A DNA stretch of 64,000 nucleotides from a bacterium (GTDB lineage: Bacteria; Patescibacteriota; Saccharimonadia; Saccharimonadales; UBA4665). Every line of letters begins with the position of its first letter. The stretch's first letter is position 1. Below, one piece after another: positions 25,281 to 35,773 of the stretch. A program made the translations under genes and the position numbers. The notes below the pieces were generated by a model. That model saw nothing but the letters and a program-made list of their open reading frames with translations. It did no database searches and had not been told where the DNA came from. The stretch spans positions 1-64,000 of the forward strand of contig JAJZJS010000002.1 of assembly GCA_021810025.1 (NCBI GenBank), read 5' to 3'.

Positions 25281-26701
25281 ACAGTCAGACCATTGAAGCT
25301 TTAGTGACACAGATTAAGGCTGGGTCTCTATCTGTTCTAAAACTGGTAGAGGACTGTTATGACAAAATAGAAGCAGCTCAATCTTTTGATTTTATTATAG
25401 CAGAGACTAAGCAAAGGGCTTTGGAAAGAGCTAAAACTTTAGATCAAGAAATAGCCCAAGGGAAACGTTCTAATAAGCGGTTATTTGGTATACCGTTTAT
25501 AGCTAAAGATAATTTTTTAAGTTATGGGGCGAAAACAACTGCCGCTAGCAAAATGTTGGCCAATTTTGAAGCGCCTTATCAGGCGACGGCTATCACAAAG
25601 CTAGAAGATGAAGGAGCTATTTGTGTTGCTAAATCTAATCTTGATGCCTTTGCCCATGGTTCTAGCACCGAGAACAGTGATTTTATGATTACTAAAAATC
25701 CTTATGATGTAACCCGAGTTCCGGGTGGTAGTTCGGGCGGTTCAGCTGTTGCTGTAGCATTGCAAGTCGTACCTTTTAGTATTGGTACCGATACCGGAGG
25801 GTCTATTCGTCAACCAGCCAGTTTTTGTGGCGTAATAGGCTATAAACCAACTTATGGACTAGTTAGTAGATCGGGCGTCATTGCGATGTCAAGTAGCATG
25901 GATACAATTGGAGTTTTTACTAATAACATTGATGACTGCCAGCTCGTTATGGATGTTATGAGTGGTCAAGATCCACTTGATTCAACTACACTGGACTCTA
26001 AACACAAGATTGTTTATCCCTCTTTGCCGTCTAAGTCATCGCAGTTTAAAGTCGCCGTAATTAAAAATTATCTAGATGATGCCGTAGATCCAAAAGTTAG
26101 AGCTAGTTTTAATGTCTTTGTTAGTAAACTTAAGTCTGATCCAAACATAGTTTTGTGCGAAATTGATCTTCAAAGTCTTAAATATGCACTGGCTGTCTAT
26201 TATGTCTTAGGGCCGGCTGAAATTGCCTCTAATCTAGGTCGATATGATGGTCTAAGATTTGGTTATTCGAATCCTAGCGATAGCATAGAAGAAACATACC
26301 TGTCTAATAGAACTAACGGTTTTGGAGCTGAAGCTAAAAGAAGAATTATGATTGGCACTTACGTTCTTAGCAGCGGTTACTATGATGCTTATTATAAAAA
26401 AGCCCAAAAAGTCCGGACGATCATTGTTGATAATTTTAAGCAAGCGTTTCTAAAGCACGATTTTCTAATTGGACCAACCGTTCCTACCCCAGCTTTTAAA
26501 ATTGGCCAGAAAACTAAACATTCTATGGATATGTATTTAAGCGACATTATGACTGTTGCGGCTAACCTTGCCGGCATTCCTGACATTAATTTGCCGATTG
26601 ATAGAGCGAATAATCTTCCGGTAGGTGTTCAAATCATGGCCAATCAAACTCAGGATAACCAGCTCTTAGCGTTTAGTAAGTATCTTGAAGGAAAAATATG
26701 A
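25277..26701 (+). CDS. gatA: Asp/Glu-tRNA amidotransferase subunit A
   Basis: This 474-aa amidase releases ammonia from glutamine for transfer to mischarged Glu-tRNA-Gln or Asp-tRNA-Asn. The Ser-cisSer-Lys triad is visible: Lys in FIAKDNF, cis-Ser in GGSSGGSAVAVA and Ser in GTDTGGSIRQPASF. The start is GTG in a GTGA overlap with gatC. The stop overlaps the next gene by 4 nt (ATGA). Confidence 0.97.
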   Translation: MNSQTIEALVTQIKAGSLSVLKLVEDCYDKIEAAQSFDFIIAETKQRALERAKTLDQEIAQGKRSNKRLFGIPFIAKDNFLSYGAKTTAASKMLANFEAPYQATAITKLEDEGAICVAKSNLDAFAHGSSTENSDFMITKNPYDVTRVPGGSSGGSAVAVALQVVPFSIGTDTGGSIRQPASFCGVIGYKPTYGLVSRSGVIAMSSSMDTIGVFTNNIDDCQLVMDVMSGQDPLDSTTLDSKHKIVYPSLPSKSSQFKVAVIKNYLDDAVDPKVRASFNVFVSKLKSDPNIVLCEIDLQSLKYALAVYYVLGPAEIASNLGRYDGLRFGYSNPSDSIEETYLSNRTNGFGAEAKRRIMIGTYVLSSGYYDAYYKKAQKVRTIIVDNFKQAFLKHDFLIGPTVPTPAFKIGQKTKHSMDMYLSDIMTVAANLAGIPDINLPIDRANNLPVGVQIMANQTQDNQLLAFSKYLEGKI

Positions 26702-27147
26702 GCAACGAGATAAAATATTTAATAATACTTGGAGTTGGTTGTATAGTCTTGTTTGTCGGAGGATTATTGGTTTTGAAAATAAGACGTAAACCGAACTCAT
26801 TTTTCTTAAAAAAATGGAATAATATCCAAAACCTATGTTTAACCAAGTCTGAGTGGTACAAAGCAATTATTGACGCCGACAATTTACTAGATGAAGTTTT
26901 ACGCAATAGACGCTATTCGGGCAGTACGACTGGAGAAAGAATGGTCTCTGCCCAAAAAGTCTTTACCAATAACGCTAATTTGTGGATTAGTCATAATTTT
27001 AGAAAGAAGGTTCAAGAGAAAAATATAACTAAATTTAAGAAAAAAGAAATGGTTAGTATCATGCAAAACTATAAACAGGCTTTAATTGACCTTGGAGTAT
27101 TATCGGCACATCAATTAGAACGGGCTAAAGATCATCATGTCAAATAA
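26698..27147 (+). CDS. Small membrane-anchored protein inside the gat operon, unknown
   Basis: This 149-aa protein has one N-terminal membrane helix (about 7-26: a stretch of Ile/Leu/Val/Gly followed by KIRRK, so the rest should be cytoplasmic). The soluble part is helical and basic. No catalytic motif is recognised. It overlaps gatA by 4 nt and gatB by 11 nt, so its production is tied to the amidotransferase. It may be an anchor or a passenger; I do not recognise the family. Confidence 0.8.
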   Translation: MSNEIKYLIILGVGCIVLFVGGLLVLKIRRKPNSFFLKKWNNIQNLCLTKSEWYKAIIDADNLLDEVLRNRRYSGSTTGERMVSAQKVFTNNANLWISHNFRKKVQEKNITKFKKKEMVSIMQNYKQALIDLGVLSAHQLERAKDHHVK

Positions 27148-28612
27148 GGATTATAAATTAACTATCGGCATTGAGTGCCACGTTCAACTTAGAACTAAAA
27201 CAAAATTGTTCTCTGGAGCGCTCGCCAACTTAAAAAGTGAGCAACCTAATATTGCCATTAGCCACATAGATTTAGGTTATCCTGGAGGACTTCCAGTTTT
27301 AAATAAAGAGGCTCTTAAGCTTGCCGTTCGGGCGGCTTACGCACTTAATACTCAGCCTCAAGAGTTTTCGAAGTTTGATCGCAAACATTACTTTTATCCA
27401 GATTTACCAATGGGTTATCAGATAAGTCAATTTGACGAGCCTATTATACTTGGTGGTTATGTTGACGTTTATAATCCTGCCACTAATTCCTATTTTAAAG
27501 TTAATATCACTCGAGCTCATTTAGAAGCTGATGCGGGTAAAACAATTCATCCTGCTAACACCAGTTATAGTCTGGTCGATTTTAATCGAGCCGGCAGTGC
27601 TCTACTTGAAATAGTATCTGAGCCAGAAATGCATAGCGCAAAGGAAGCACGATTGTATGCCGAGGAGCTATATCTCTTGATGCGTCATTATGGAGTCAGT
27701 GATTGTGATTTATACTGGGGCAATATGCGTTTTGATGTGAATGTAAGTATATCTAAAACAAATCAACTTGGCGTTAGAAGTGAACTTAAGAATTTAAATA
27801 GTTTTCGTTCTATCGAAAGAAGTATTGAGTACGAAATGAAGCGCCAAATAGAAGATCTAGAATCTGGCAATAGGTTAGTTCAAGATACTCGTGGATGGGA
27901 CGATACTACCGGCAAGTCATATAGACTAAGGTCTAAAGAAAATGCTGACGATTATCGTTATATGCCAGAACCAGATATCCCTCCGGTAATATTAAATAAG
28001 GAATTTATTGAACCAATTCGACTTAGTTTACCTCAAAAACTTAAAACGCTTCGTACTCGGTTAATCGAACTAGGACTATCAAGTTCGGTTGTCAATATAC
28101 TATTTCTTGCTAACTTGAATTACGATCAAATTGATTTAAATCTAATTTTAAACAGAGCGGCAAAAGAAGCCCAACAGGTTGCATTATGGATAGTAAATAT
28201 TCAGATTCCACTTTTAGATGATCCGAGCCAAAACAAATCAATAGTACTAGATTTAACTAGCCAAGATAAGTTATTTAAAATCCTGTATAAGATTTATCTA
28301 GATCAAAAAATTAGCTCGACTAATTTAAAGGTTGCTTTAACCAGTTTTCTTCAACTAAAAAAATTACCCGATAATATTGAACAAGCGTTACTTCAACAAA
28401 ATCTTTTGCAAAACTCGAATCAAGACGAACTAGAATCAGCGGTATGTAAAGTTCTTGAAGATAATCCAAAAGTTGTTTTAGACATTAAAAAAGGGCAGGA
28501 CAAAGCGATCGGCTTTTTAATAGGAGCTGTTATGAAGTTAACTAAAAATCAAGCTAATCCGGGCCTTGCTCGCGAAATAGTAATAAGAAAAATTTATCAA
28601 GATGAACAATAG
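27137..28612 (+). CDS. gatB: Asp/Glu-tRNA amidotransferase subunit B
   Basis: This 491-aa protein is the kinase/transferase subunit that activates and amidates the mischarged tRNA. It starts TIGIECHVQLRTKTKLFSGA, with DRKHYFYPDLPMGYQISQ and NRAGSALLEIVSEP in the catalytic cradle, DYRYMPEPDIPP, and a C-terminal YqeY-like tail domain. Length is normal. It overlaps galU by 11 nt. Confidence 0.97.
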   Translation: MSNKDYKLTIGIECHVQLRTKTKLFSGALANLKSEQPNIAISHIDLGYPGGLPVLNKEALKLAVRAAYALNTQPQEFSKFDRKHYFYPDLPMGYQISQFDEPIILGGYVDVYNPATNSYFKVNITRAHLEADAGKTIHPANTSYSLVDFNRAGSALLEIVSEPEMHSAKEARLYAEELYLLMRHYGVSDCDLYWGNMRFDVNVSISKTNQLGVRSELKNLNSFRSIERSIEYEMKRQIEDLESGNRLVQDTRGWDDTTGKSYRLRSKENADDYRYMPEPDIPPVILNKEFIEPIRLSLPQKLKTLRTRLIELGLSSSVVNILFLANLNYDQIDLNLILNRAAKEAQQVALWIVNIQIPLLDDPSQNKSIVLDLTSQDKLFKILYKIYLDQKISSTNLKVALTSFLQLKKLPDNIEQALLQQNLLQNSNQDELESAVCKVLEDNPKVVLDIKKGQDKAIGFLIGAVMKLTKNQANPGLAREIVIRKIYQDEQ

Positions 28613-29504
28613 TAATTATACGATCAAGAAAGCTGTTATTGCCGCTGGTGGGTTTGGCACAAGATTTCTGCCTCAAACGAAAGCCATGCCCAAGGAGATG
28701 CTACCCTTAATTAATAAGCCAGTTATACAGTATATTGTCGAAGAATTAGTGGCGGTAGGAGTAAAAGATATTATTATCGTCACAGGATATTCCAAAAGGG
28801 CCATCGAAGATCATTTCGATCGACCAATCGAAGATCTTAGACTTAATCTTAGGAAGGGCGGGAAACAGAAAGAACCTCTGTTGAAAGAAATAACTAAAAT
28901 AGCCGATTTAGCTAATTTTATTTATGTCCGCCAAAAAGGACCATATGGAACTGGTACGCCAATCCTGAATTGTGAACATCTAATCGGTGATGAACCATTT
29001 TACTATACTTGGAGCGACGATTTTTTTGTATCAAAACCACTTCGTTTTCAACAAATGCTAGATGTTTATAATCAATATTTATCACCCGTTTTGTCGACTA
29101 TCAAGATTAAAAATGATGAGGATTATGATAAATATGGAATATGTAGCGGCACCAAATTGGGCCAAAATTTAATACAAGTCGAAGATATTACAGAAAAGCC
29201 AGGTAAAAACAGTGCCTTATCAGACAACGCCACTGTAAGTGGTTATATTTTAACTAAAGACATTTTCCGATATCTCCATCACCAAATGAAACATCTCGAT
29301 CTAAATCGTGAATTTTACGCAGTTGATGCTTTAAAGCTAATGGTGCAAGACGTTAAGAAAGTGATTGCTCTCAATATTAAAAACGGCAAATATTATGATA
29401 TGGGAAATGTTTTAGATTATCATAAGACAGTCATTGAGTTTGCTTTAAATCAGCCCGATATTGGACCCTTACTAAAACAGCATATTAAGGACCTAATACG
29501 ATAA
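28602..29504 (+). CDS. galU: UTP-glucose-1-phosphate uridylyltransferase
   Basis: This 300-aa enzyme makes UDP-glucose from UTP and glucose-1-phosphate for envelope glycans. The nucleotide-binding start is AVIAAGGFGTRFLPQTKAMP followed by KEMLPL; later EDITEKP and the sugar-site region are typical of GalU. It overlaps gatB by 11 nt, so it is part of the gat transcription unit despite having an unrelated role. Confidence 0.93.
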   Translation: MNNSNYTIKKAVIAAGGFGTRFLPQTKAMPKEMLPLINKPVIQYIVEELVAVGVKDIIIVTGYSKRAIEDHFDRPIEDLRLNLRKGGKQKEPLLKEITKIADLANFIYVRQKGPYGTGTPILNCEHLIGDEPFYYTWSDDFFVSKPLRFQQMLDVYNQYLSPVLSTIKIKNDEDYDKYGICSGTKLGQNLIQVEDITEKPGKNSALSDNATVSGYILTKDIFRYLHHQMKHLDLNREFYAVDALKLMVQDVKKVIALNIKNGKYYDMGNVLDYHKTVIEFALNQPDIGPLLKQHIKDLIR

Positions 29505-29570
29505 ACTGTTGTAAAAGTTAGTCTATTAGATTTGCTTTAGCTAGGGCATAATAATAAAAAAGGAGGCTGC

Positions 29571-32500
29571 TTGGCAGATAAAATAAAAATATTAAAAAGC
29601 TCAGATTTTGTGCATCTTCATAACCATACTCAGTATAGTTTGCTAGATGGTCTTACAAAGATTCCCGATTTAATAGAATTTGTTAAAGACCAGAAAATGA
29701 ATTCGATAGCTATTACCGATCACGGTACACTGAGTGGTCTAATAGAGTTTTATAAAGAAGCAAAGGCGCATGACATAAAACCTATTTTAGGAATTGAGAC
29801 TTATATTGCGGCTCGCAAAATTTCAGATAAAGAAGTTATGAAGGATAAGAATAACTTTCACCTAATCCTTTTAGCTAAAAATAATATAGGATACCACAAT
29901 ATTGTTAAGCTATCATCGATTGCAAATATTGATGGTTATTATTACAAACCACGTATCGATCATGACCTTTTAGTAAAACACAGTGAAGGACTTATTTGTC
30001 TAAGTGGTTGTTTAGGAAGTGAATTAGGTAGCGCTCTTTTAAATCAAGATGTAGGAAGCGCGATTAAAATTATTAATTGGTACAAAAGTATATTTAAGGA
30101 TAACTATTATCTTGAGATTCAAGATCATGGGCACCCTGATCACCCCACCTATAATCAAGAACAACACGCAGTAAATGAAGCAATTTTAAAATTATCAAAA
30201 GAATTAAACGTACCGGTGGTAGTTACGGCAGACTCGCATTATTTAAGAGAAACAGATCAGATGGCACACGAAATATTGCTATCTGTTCAAACCAATGCTT
30301 ACTTAAGTGATCCTAAGCGATTTAGTTTAAGCAATATTCTGTTAAATGTTACTAAGCCTAAAGATATTATTAAGCGTTGGGGTAAAACTAACCCTGAAGT
30401 TATTTCGAATACGTCTCAAATTGCCGAGCGGTGCGATGTTAACATTGAACTTGGAAGGACACTTATTCCAAAATTCGATACACCTAACAAAGAGAGCGAG
30501 GAAAGGTATCTAACGCATTTAGTTTATAAAGGTTTGGCGAAGCGTTATCTAACTGGTAAATATGAAAAGTTAACACAAGAAAACATAAAGTCAAAATTAC
30601 CAGAAGATATCCAGAAACGAGTTGAGTATGAGTTGAATGTTATACACTCAATGCATTTTAGTGGCTATTTCTTGATAGTCCAAGATTTTATTAACTGGGG
30701 GAAGGATAAAGGGATTATTTTTGGCCCTGGTAGGGGCTCGGCAGCGGGATCAATAGTTGCTTATGCATTAAATATAACAGAGATTGATCCAATTAAACAT
30801 AATCTTATTTTTGAAAGATTTTTAAATCCTAATCGTGTCTCAATGCCCGATATTGATATCGATATTCAGGACTCCCGACGAGATGAAGTTATTCAGTACT
30901 GTGTTGATAAATATGGAAAAGATCGAGTTGCCAATATCGTTACTTTTGGTAAGATGGCTGCTCGAAACGCAATTCGCGACGTAGCACGAGTTCTAGAAAT
31001 TCCATATTCAGAAGCTGATCGTTTAGCAAAAATGATACCACCACCAATACAAGGGAGAAATACTCCCTTAAAAAAAATAATTAAGGAAAATAAAGACTTA
31101 AAAAGTGAATACCAAAATAACGCAAACTCAAAAAAGATTATAGATTTAGCTATACAATTGGAAGGCACAATTCGAAGTCATGGAGTACATGCCGCCGGTG
31201 TGGTAATAGCCCCAACAACGGTAACAGATATAGTTCCAATTGAAATGGCCCAGAAAGGTGTAATAACAACCCAGTACTCGATGAATCCAATTGACGAGCT
31301 GGGCTTACTTAAAATAGATTTCCTTGGATTATCCAACTTAACGACAATCAATAATGCCCTTCGAATAATTCGAAAAGTCTATGACGTTAAGCTTGAATTA
31401 AGCTCGATCCCAAACGATGATCAATTAACCTTTGAGATGCTACAAAGAGCTGAAACAACAGGAGTTTTTCAACTTGAATCAACTGGTATGAAACGATATT
31501 TAAAAGAGCTTAAACCAACTCTTTTTGAAGATATTGTTGCTATGGTGGCCTTGTATCGGCCAGGTCCAATGAGTGAAATTGCTAAATTTATAGAAAGAAA
31601 AAATGATTCATCTCGGATCGTCTACTTACACCAAAGTTTGAAGCCAATTCTTGAAGAGACCTATGGTGTAATGGTCTATCAAGAACAAATTACAAAACTG
31701 CTTCAATTAATTGCTGGCTATTCAGCCGGAGAAGCCGATTTGGTTCGTAAAGCTATTGGTAAAAAGAACCGTACTATTATGGACAATGAACGTCCTAAAT
31801 TTATAGCGGGATGTATCAAACAAGGTCTATCTAATAATAAAGCTGAGGAGCTATGGGCTCTCATTCAGCCATTTGCAGATTATTCGTTTAACAAAGCTCA
31901 CGCGACATGTTATGGTCAAATCGCCTATTGGACAGCTTATCTAAAGGCTCACTATCCTAAAGTCTATTTAGCAGCCCTCATGACAACGGATTACGATAAT
32001 TCAGATCGATTAGCAATTGAAATAAGTGAAGCAAGACATTTAGGAATTGAGGTTTTGCCTCCAGATATTAATAAATCATTCGTCGAATTTGGCGTAGACG
32101 CTAGAGATAATAAAATTAGATATGGTTTTAAGGCTGTTAAAAATGTTGGCTTAGCTGTTTCAGAAGAAATTGTCGAAGAACGAAACTTAAACGGTAAATA
32201 TAAAAGTCTTGAAGATTACTTAAAGAGAGTCAGTTCAAAAGTTACAAACCGAAAGACCTTAGAAAGTCTAATCAAGGTTGGAGCTTTTGATTCATTTTAT
32301 AATCGTCGAGTATTGCTTAATAATATTGAACTCTTATTAGAATTTGCCAATCAAGGTCATAGATCTAAGAATTCACTTCAAATTGATATGTTTTCGACTC
32401 GAGATGATCAACCATCCTCAAACTTATCTCAAAAACTAAAGATTGATAATCAATCGCTCGGAGAAATTAGTGACAGTAAAGAATTTTTAACATGGGAAAG

Positions 32501-33143
32501 AGAATTGCTGGGCATTTATTTAAGTGATCATCCATTACAGAAATATCGGGACTTTATTGAAAAAAATTGTCATCTAATTAAAGATAGCAAGAGCTTTGCT
32601 CTCGGCAGAAAATATCAGATATGTGCTTCTGTCGCCTCAATTCATACAATTGTAACTAAAAAAAATCAACCAATGGCTTTTGTCACTATTGAGGATTTTA
32701 GTGGTGACATTGAATTAGTAATGTTTCCTAAGGTCTATGATAAATACCATAAAATACTTGGAAAAGATAAGGTTTATCTATTTGATGTCACGAAAGGTCA
32801 ATCAAGTTCAAATGGCGATAGTTTAATTTTAGAAGAACTCCGAGAATTAGATGATCAAACAGTATCGACTAAATATGATGGTCCAGGAGCAAAAGCCAAT
32901 AGTGATGACCTGAAAGAACAAAACTTATATATTAAGCTTGAAGATATTTCAAACCATCAATTACTATTAACAATTAAAAGTTATCTTGATCAATATCAGG
33001 GTAAGACTAGTGTAGTTATAGTTATAGGTGACAATCCCAAAAAACAAGCCATAAAACTTCCTGGAGGAATTGATTCTGGTAATATTAAAATTATAAATGA
33101 GCTTAAAAATATAGTAGGGGAAAAGAATTTAGTTTTATCTTAA
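29571..33143 (+). CDS. dnaE: DNA polymerase III alpha subunit
   Basis: This 1190-aa protein is the replicative polymerase. The start is TTG 29571 with a strong AAAGGAGG about 7 nt upstream. Domains in order: PHP ([29 protein letters not shown]), polymerase C family with PDIDIDIQD near residue 425 and the [12 protein letters not shown] palm motif, helix-hairpin-helix region, then an OB fold ([17 protein letters not shown]). It is DnaE1-like; no proofreading exonuclease domain is inserted. It converges on the next gene with no gap. Confidence 0.97.
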   Translation: MADKIKILKSSDFVHLHNHTQYSLLDGLTKIPDLIEFVKDQKMNSIAITDHGTLSGLIEFYKEAKAHDIKPILGIETYIAARKISDKEVMKDKNNFHLILLAKNNIGYHNIVKLSSIANIDGYYYKPRIDHDLLVKHSEGLICLSGCLGSELGSALLNQDVGSAIKIINWYKSIFKDNYYLEIQDHGHPDHPTYNQEQHAVNEAILKLSKELNVPVVVTADSHYLRETDQMAHEILLSVQTNAYLSDPKRFSLSNILLNVTKPKDIIKRWGKTNPEVISNTSQIAERCDVNIELGRTLIPKFDTPNKESEERYLTHLVYKGLAKRYLTGKYEKLTQENIKSKLPEDIQKRVEYELNVIHSMHFSGYFLIVQDFINWGKDKGIIFGPGRGSAAGSIVAYALNITEIDPIKHNLIFERFLNPNRVSMPDIDIDIQDSRRDEVIQYCVDKYGKDRVANIVTFGKMAARNAIRDVARVLEIPYSEADRLAKMIPPPIQGRNTPLKKIIKENKDLKSEYQNNANSKKIIDLAIQLEGTIRSHGVHAAGVVIAPTTVTDIVPIEMAQKGVITTQYSMNPIDELGLLKIDFLGLSNLTTINNALRIIRKVYDVKLELSSIPNDDQLTFEMLQRAETTGVFQLESTGMKRYLKELKPTLFEDIVAMVALYRPGPMSEIAKFIERKNDSSRIVYLHQSLKPILEETYGVMVYQEQITKLLQLIAGYSAGEADLVRKAIGKKNRTIMDNERPKFIAGCIKQGLSNNKAEELWALIQPFADYSFNKAHATCYGQIAYWTAYLKAHYPKVYLAALMTTDYDNSDRLAIEISEARHLGIEVLPPDINKSFVEFGVDARDNKIRYGFKAVKNVGLAVSEEIVEERNLNGKYKSLEDYLKRVSSKVTNRKTLESLIKVGAFDSFYNRRVLLNNIELLLEFANQGHRSKNSLQIDMFSTRDDQPSSNLSQKLKIDNQSLGEISDSKEFLTWERELLGIYLSDHPLQKYRDFIEKNCHLIKDSKSFALGRKYQICASVASIHTIVTKKNQPMAFVTIEDFSGDIELVMFPKVYDKYHKILGKDKVYLFDVTKGQSSSNGDSLILEELRELDDQTVSTKYDGPGAKANSDDLKEQNLYIKLEDISNHQLLLTIKSYLDQYQGKTSVVIVIGDNPKKQAIKLPGGIDSGNIKIINELKNIVGEKNLVLS

Positions 33144-33560
33144 TTAGCGAACAATAAGCAAAAGACCTATAATAATTAAGAGTAAAACAGATAAATCTAA
33201 TCGATAGTGGGCAATTAGGAACTTTTCGGACTTTTGAGATAATTTCAAAAGATAATGATAATTTCTATAAACTAGACTAATTAGTAGGGCTAAAAGAATT
33301 ATAACGATCGCTGTTCTAATATTATGACTAATATTAATAGAAGCTAAGCTATATGAAGTTTGGTCATGATTTAGATGAACTCCAATCGTAGAACCAATCA
33401 CTAAACGGTAACCAAATAAAGTACCTGCGCCCATACCAAGAACTAAAGGTAGATAGGGCCAATAAACTTTATGGTAACTCTTATTAACCGTATGGTGTTG
33501 TCCAAGTCTTTTTATCTGACTTTTATTTTTATGATTTGCAGTTTTTTTAATTAGAGTCAT
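33144..33560 (-). CDS. Small membrane protein, unknown
   Basis: This 138-aa protein has a basic N-terminus and three hydrophobic segments (about 34-56, 83-100 and 120-138). No known motif is seen. It lies 23 nt downstream of the SpoU methyltransferase gene on the same strand and abuts dnaE tail to tail. A TATAAG 7 nt before its ATG (33568-33573) could be its own -10. Confidence 0.65.
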   Translation of the reverse strand: MTLIKKTANHKNKSQIKRLGQHHTVNKSYHKVYWPYLPLVLGMGAGTLFGYRLVIGSTIGVHLNHDQTSYSLASINISHNIRTAIVIILLALLISLVYRNYHYLLKLSQKSEKFLIAHYRLDLSVLLLIIIGLLLIVR

Positions 33561-33583
33561 ACGATATCTTATATATCTCTAGC

Positions 33584-34093
33584 TTAGCCTAGCAGATAAA
33601 AAAGAGCAATAGCTGTTGCGTTTGTGACGTTTAAAGATTCTTTTTGTCCTGTTTGATTAATCTCAAGTATCAGATCAGATAATGCTAAAACAGGTTGAGA
33701 TATGCCGTTTACTTCGTTTCCGACAATTAGAACAATCTTAGATTCTGGTCGGTAACTATTTAGGCTTATGCTATTTTTAGTTTGCTCTAAACTAAGTACC
33801 GTATACCCTTTTTGCTTATATTTAATAATTTCATCTTCAATTCGTGGGAAATAAGCATATTCGATAAATTGTTCAGCACCTAGTGCCGTCTTGTTTAGTT
33901 TAAGTTCAGTTTTAGTTATAATGTGTGGCAATCTTGGGTCGAGCTTTTCTCTATAATGAGGAGTAATACCGACACAAATTATTTTTTTAACCCCTAGAGC
34001 TTCCGAGGTTCTAAAAATATTTCCGACATTAAAAGCGCTCCTGACATTATCAAGAATTAAGATAACTTCACTGTTATTTTTAGTCATAAGCAT
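33584..34093 (-). CDS. TrmH/SpoU-family RNA 2'-O-methyltransferase
   Basis: This 169-aa SPOUT-fold protein has all three family motifs: LDNVRSAFNVGNIFRTSEA, IVLIVGNEVNGIS and ESLNVTNATAIALF. It should methylate a ribose 2'-OH in tRNA or rRNA. It has no N-terminal RNA-binding domain, so it is of the short type. An alternative ATG at 34087 (6 bp inside) would be 8 nt from a TATTAT -10 and may be the real start. It is divergent from the pilB-type gene. Confidence 0.85.
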   Translation of the reverse strand: MLMTKNNSEVILILDNVRSAFNVGNIFRTSEALGVKKIICVGITPHYREKLDPRLPHIITKTELKLNKTALGAEQFIEYAYFPRIEDEIIKYKQKGYTVLSLEQTKNSISLNSYRPESKIVLIVGNEVNGISQPVLALSDLILEINQTGQKESLNVTNATAIALFYLLG

Positions 34094-34094
34094 T

Positions 34095-34100
34095 TATAAT
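34095..34100 (+). promoter_or_regulatory. -10 of the PilB-type gene, leaderless type
   Basis: A perfect TATAAT lies 6 nt before ATG 34107. It is 2 bp from the first base of the divergent methyltransferase gene; the two -10 regions share the same AT stretch. Confidence 0.55.
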
Positions 34101-34106
34101 ATTAAT

Positions 34107-35723
34107 ATGGGACAGAACGCACGAACCGACGAAGAACATTCTACAGCTCGACGAGCAGAAATACTACACTTTCAATATTACGATACATCCGATAGTAGCC
34201 CAAAACAAATTTATAAAGATCTTCTAAGTGTTGAAGAAATCCGGAATTTAAGAGTCGTTCCATTGGCCTTTAATGACTCACAACTTATATTTGGTATTTT
34301 AAACAATACGGCACCTAGTACGATCAATAACCTAAAAGATCGCTTTAACGACAAAATCGTTCAGTTTAATTTAATTTCTGAAACAGGCTTTAAAGAATAT
34401 TTGGATTTATACGATCCTCCTCCCAAGGTGGAATATCAAGAAATTGAAATCAACAGTGCCGATCAAAATGAACAAATTAAACAGATCTCAAGTATATTAC
34501 TCCAAGTTAATGCTCAAGATATGTTGGCCTATTTGGTTGAACAGGCTCATCGACTTAATGCTTCCGATATCCATATTGAAACTAAACGTGACAACGTTCT
34601 AATTAGATATCGCATCGATGGAGTCCTACACCCTATTGCCGAAATAAATTACGACAAATACCGAGTGCTAATTGGAGCTATTGCTAGTCAAGCTAATATT
34701 TCAACGTCATCCAGGGCTGCTCAGCAAGGGCATATATCGCAACGAGTAAAAATGGCAAATGATAGTTTAGTAGACGTTAATGTTCGAGTTGAATCAGTTC
34801 AAACAATTAACTCAATGGATGTAGTCATGCGCCTCTTTAATTTAAAGCGCGATATGTATAATCTTGATCGATTGGGTTTGAACGAGGCTGAACGAAAAAA
34901 TGTTGATCAGATTATAGCCCAACCAACGGGACTAGTTATGATTGTTGGTCCAACTGGCTCAGGAAAAACAACGACTCTATATTCAATGATTAATGCTTTG
35001 AGTAGCTCTGCTAAAAAAATTATAACCATCGAAGATCCGGTTGAATATCAATTTAATGACATTACCCAGATATCAGTTAACAATAGTGACCCTCAGGCTG
35101 AAGGGTCATTTGCCGATAATCTAAAAGCAATTTTAAGACTAGACCCGGACATCTTAATGGTTGGTGAGATTAGAGATAATGAAACGGCTAAAATAGCATT
35201 ACAGGCAGCTCTGACGGGACATTTAGTTTTAACAACATTTCATGCTGGTTCATCTTCGGCAGCCTTAACTCGTTTATATGAAATCATAGGACAAAATACA
35301 CTCTTTACTTCATCTATTCGTTTAGTTATGGCCCAAAGACTGGTACGAGCCTTAGATGATTCAACCAAGCAGCCCTATCACCCCCAAGAATCTGAATTTA
35401 ATCTAATTAAAGATATTGTTAACACGCTTCCGGATCATGTCGAAAAACCTAGTTTAGATAATCTTCAGTTATACCGATCTGTGTCAACTGAATCAAACCC
35501 GTTTGGATACAAGGGACAGCTAGCGATACGCGAACAGTTTATATTAACACCAAAAGTTAGCGACGTTATAAATAACTCAAGTCGAAAACCGACAACCGCA
35601 GAGATTGAAAGTGCTGCCAGGGACGAAGGAATGATTACAATGAAACAAGATGCAATTTTAAAGGTTATTGCTGGACAAACTACACTTGATGAAGTCTTAA
35701 GGGTGCTCGGTCTAGATGATTAG
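34107..35723 (+). CDS. GspE/PilB-type secretion or pilus assembly ATPase
   Basis: This 538-aa cytoplasmic ATPase powers type IV pilus or type II secretion-like assembly. An N-terminal MshEN-like domain (about 1-110) precedes the core: ASDIHIE, Walker A GPTGSGKTT (about 281-289), EDPVEYQ Asp-box region, Walker B LDPDILMVGEIRD and the His box TGHLVLTTFHA. The tetracysteine zinc site usual in GspE/PilB is missing; the region between the His box and C-terminus contains no Cys. Other pilus genes are not in the window. Confidence 0.9.
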   Translation: MGQNARTDEEHSTARRAEILHFQYYDTSDSSPKQIYKDLLSVEEIRNLRVVPLAFNDSQLIFGILNNTAPSTINNLKDRFNDKIVQFNLISETGFKEYLDLYDPPPKVEYQEIEINSADQNEQIKQISSILLQVNAQDMLAYLVEQAHRLNASDIHIETKRDNVLIRYRIDGVLHPIAEINYDKYRVLIGAIASQANISTSSRAAQQGHISQRVKMANDSLVDVNVRVESVQTINSMDVVMRLFNLKRDMYNLDRLGLNEAERKNVDQIIAQPTGLVMIVGPTGSGKTTTLYSMINALSSSAKKIITIEDPVEYQFNDITQISVNNSDPQAEGSFADNLKAILRLDPDILMVGEIRDNETAKIALQAALTGHLVLTTFHAGSSSAALTRLYEIIGQNTLFTSSIRLVMAQRLVRALDDSTKQPYHPQESEFNLIKDIVNTLPDHVEKPSLDNLQLYRSVSTESNPFGYKGQLAIREQFILTPKVSDVINNSSRKPTTAEIESAARDEGMITMKQDAILKVIAGQTTLDEVLRVLGLDD

Positions 35724-35735
35724 AAATTATTTTTC

Positions 35736-35764
35736 TTGAAATATTTTATCAAATAGGTTAAGAT
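35736..35764 (+). promoter_or_regulatory. Promoter of rplS-rnhB
   Basis: TTGAAA (35736-35741) and TAAGAT (35759-35764) are separated by 17 nt. ATG 35774 follows the -10 by 9 nt, so the mRNA would have a leader of 0-3 nt. Confidence 0.6.
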
Positions 35765-35773
35765 TGACCAGTT

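Noticed and set aside
7208..26701. UGA recoding as glycine (as in Gracilibacteria/Absconditabacteria)
   Set aside because: UGA ends pheS, the HIT gene, gatC and gatA exactly at ATGA/GTGA overlaps, and conserved proteins contain no in-frame UGA.
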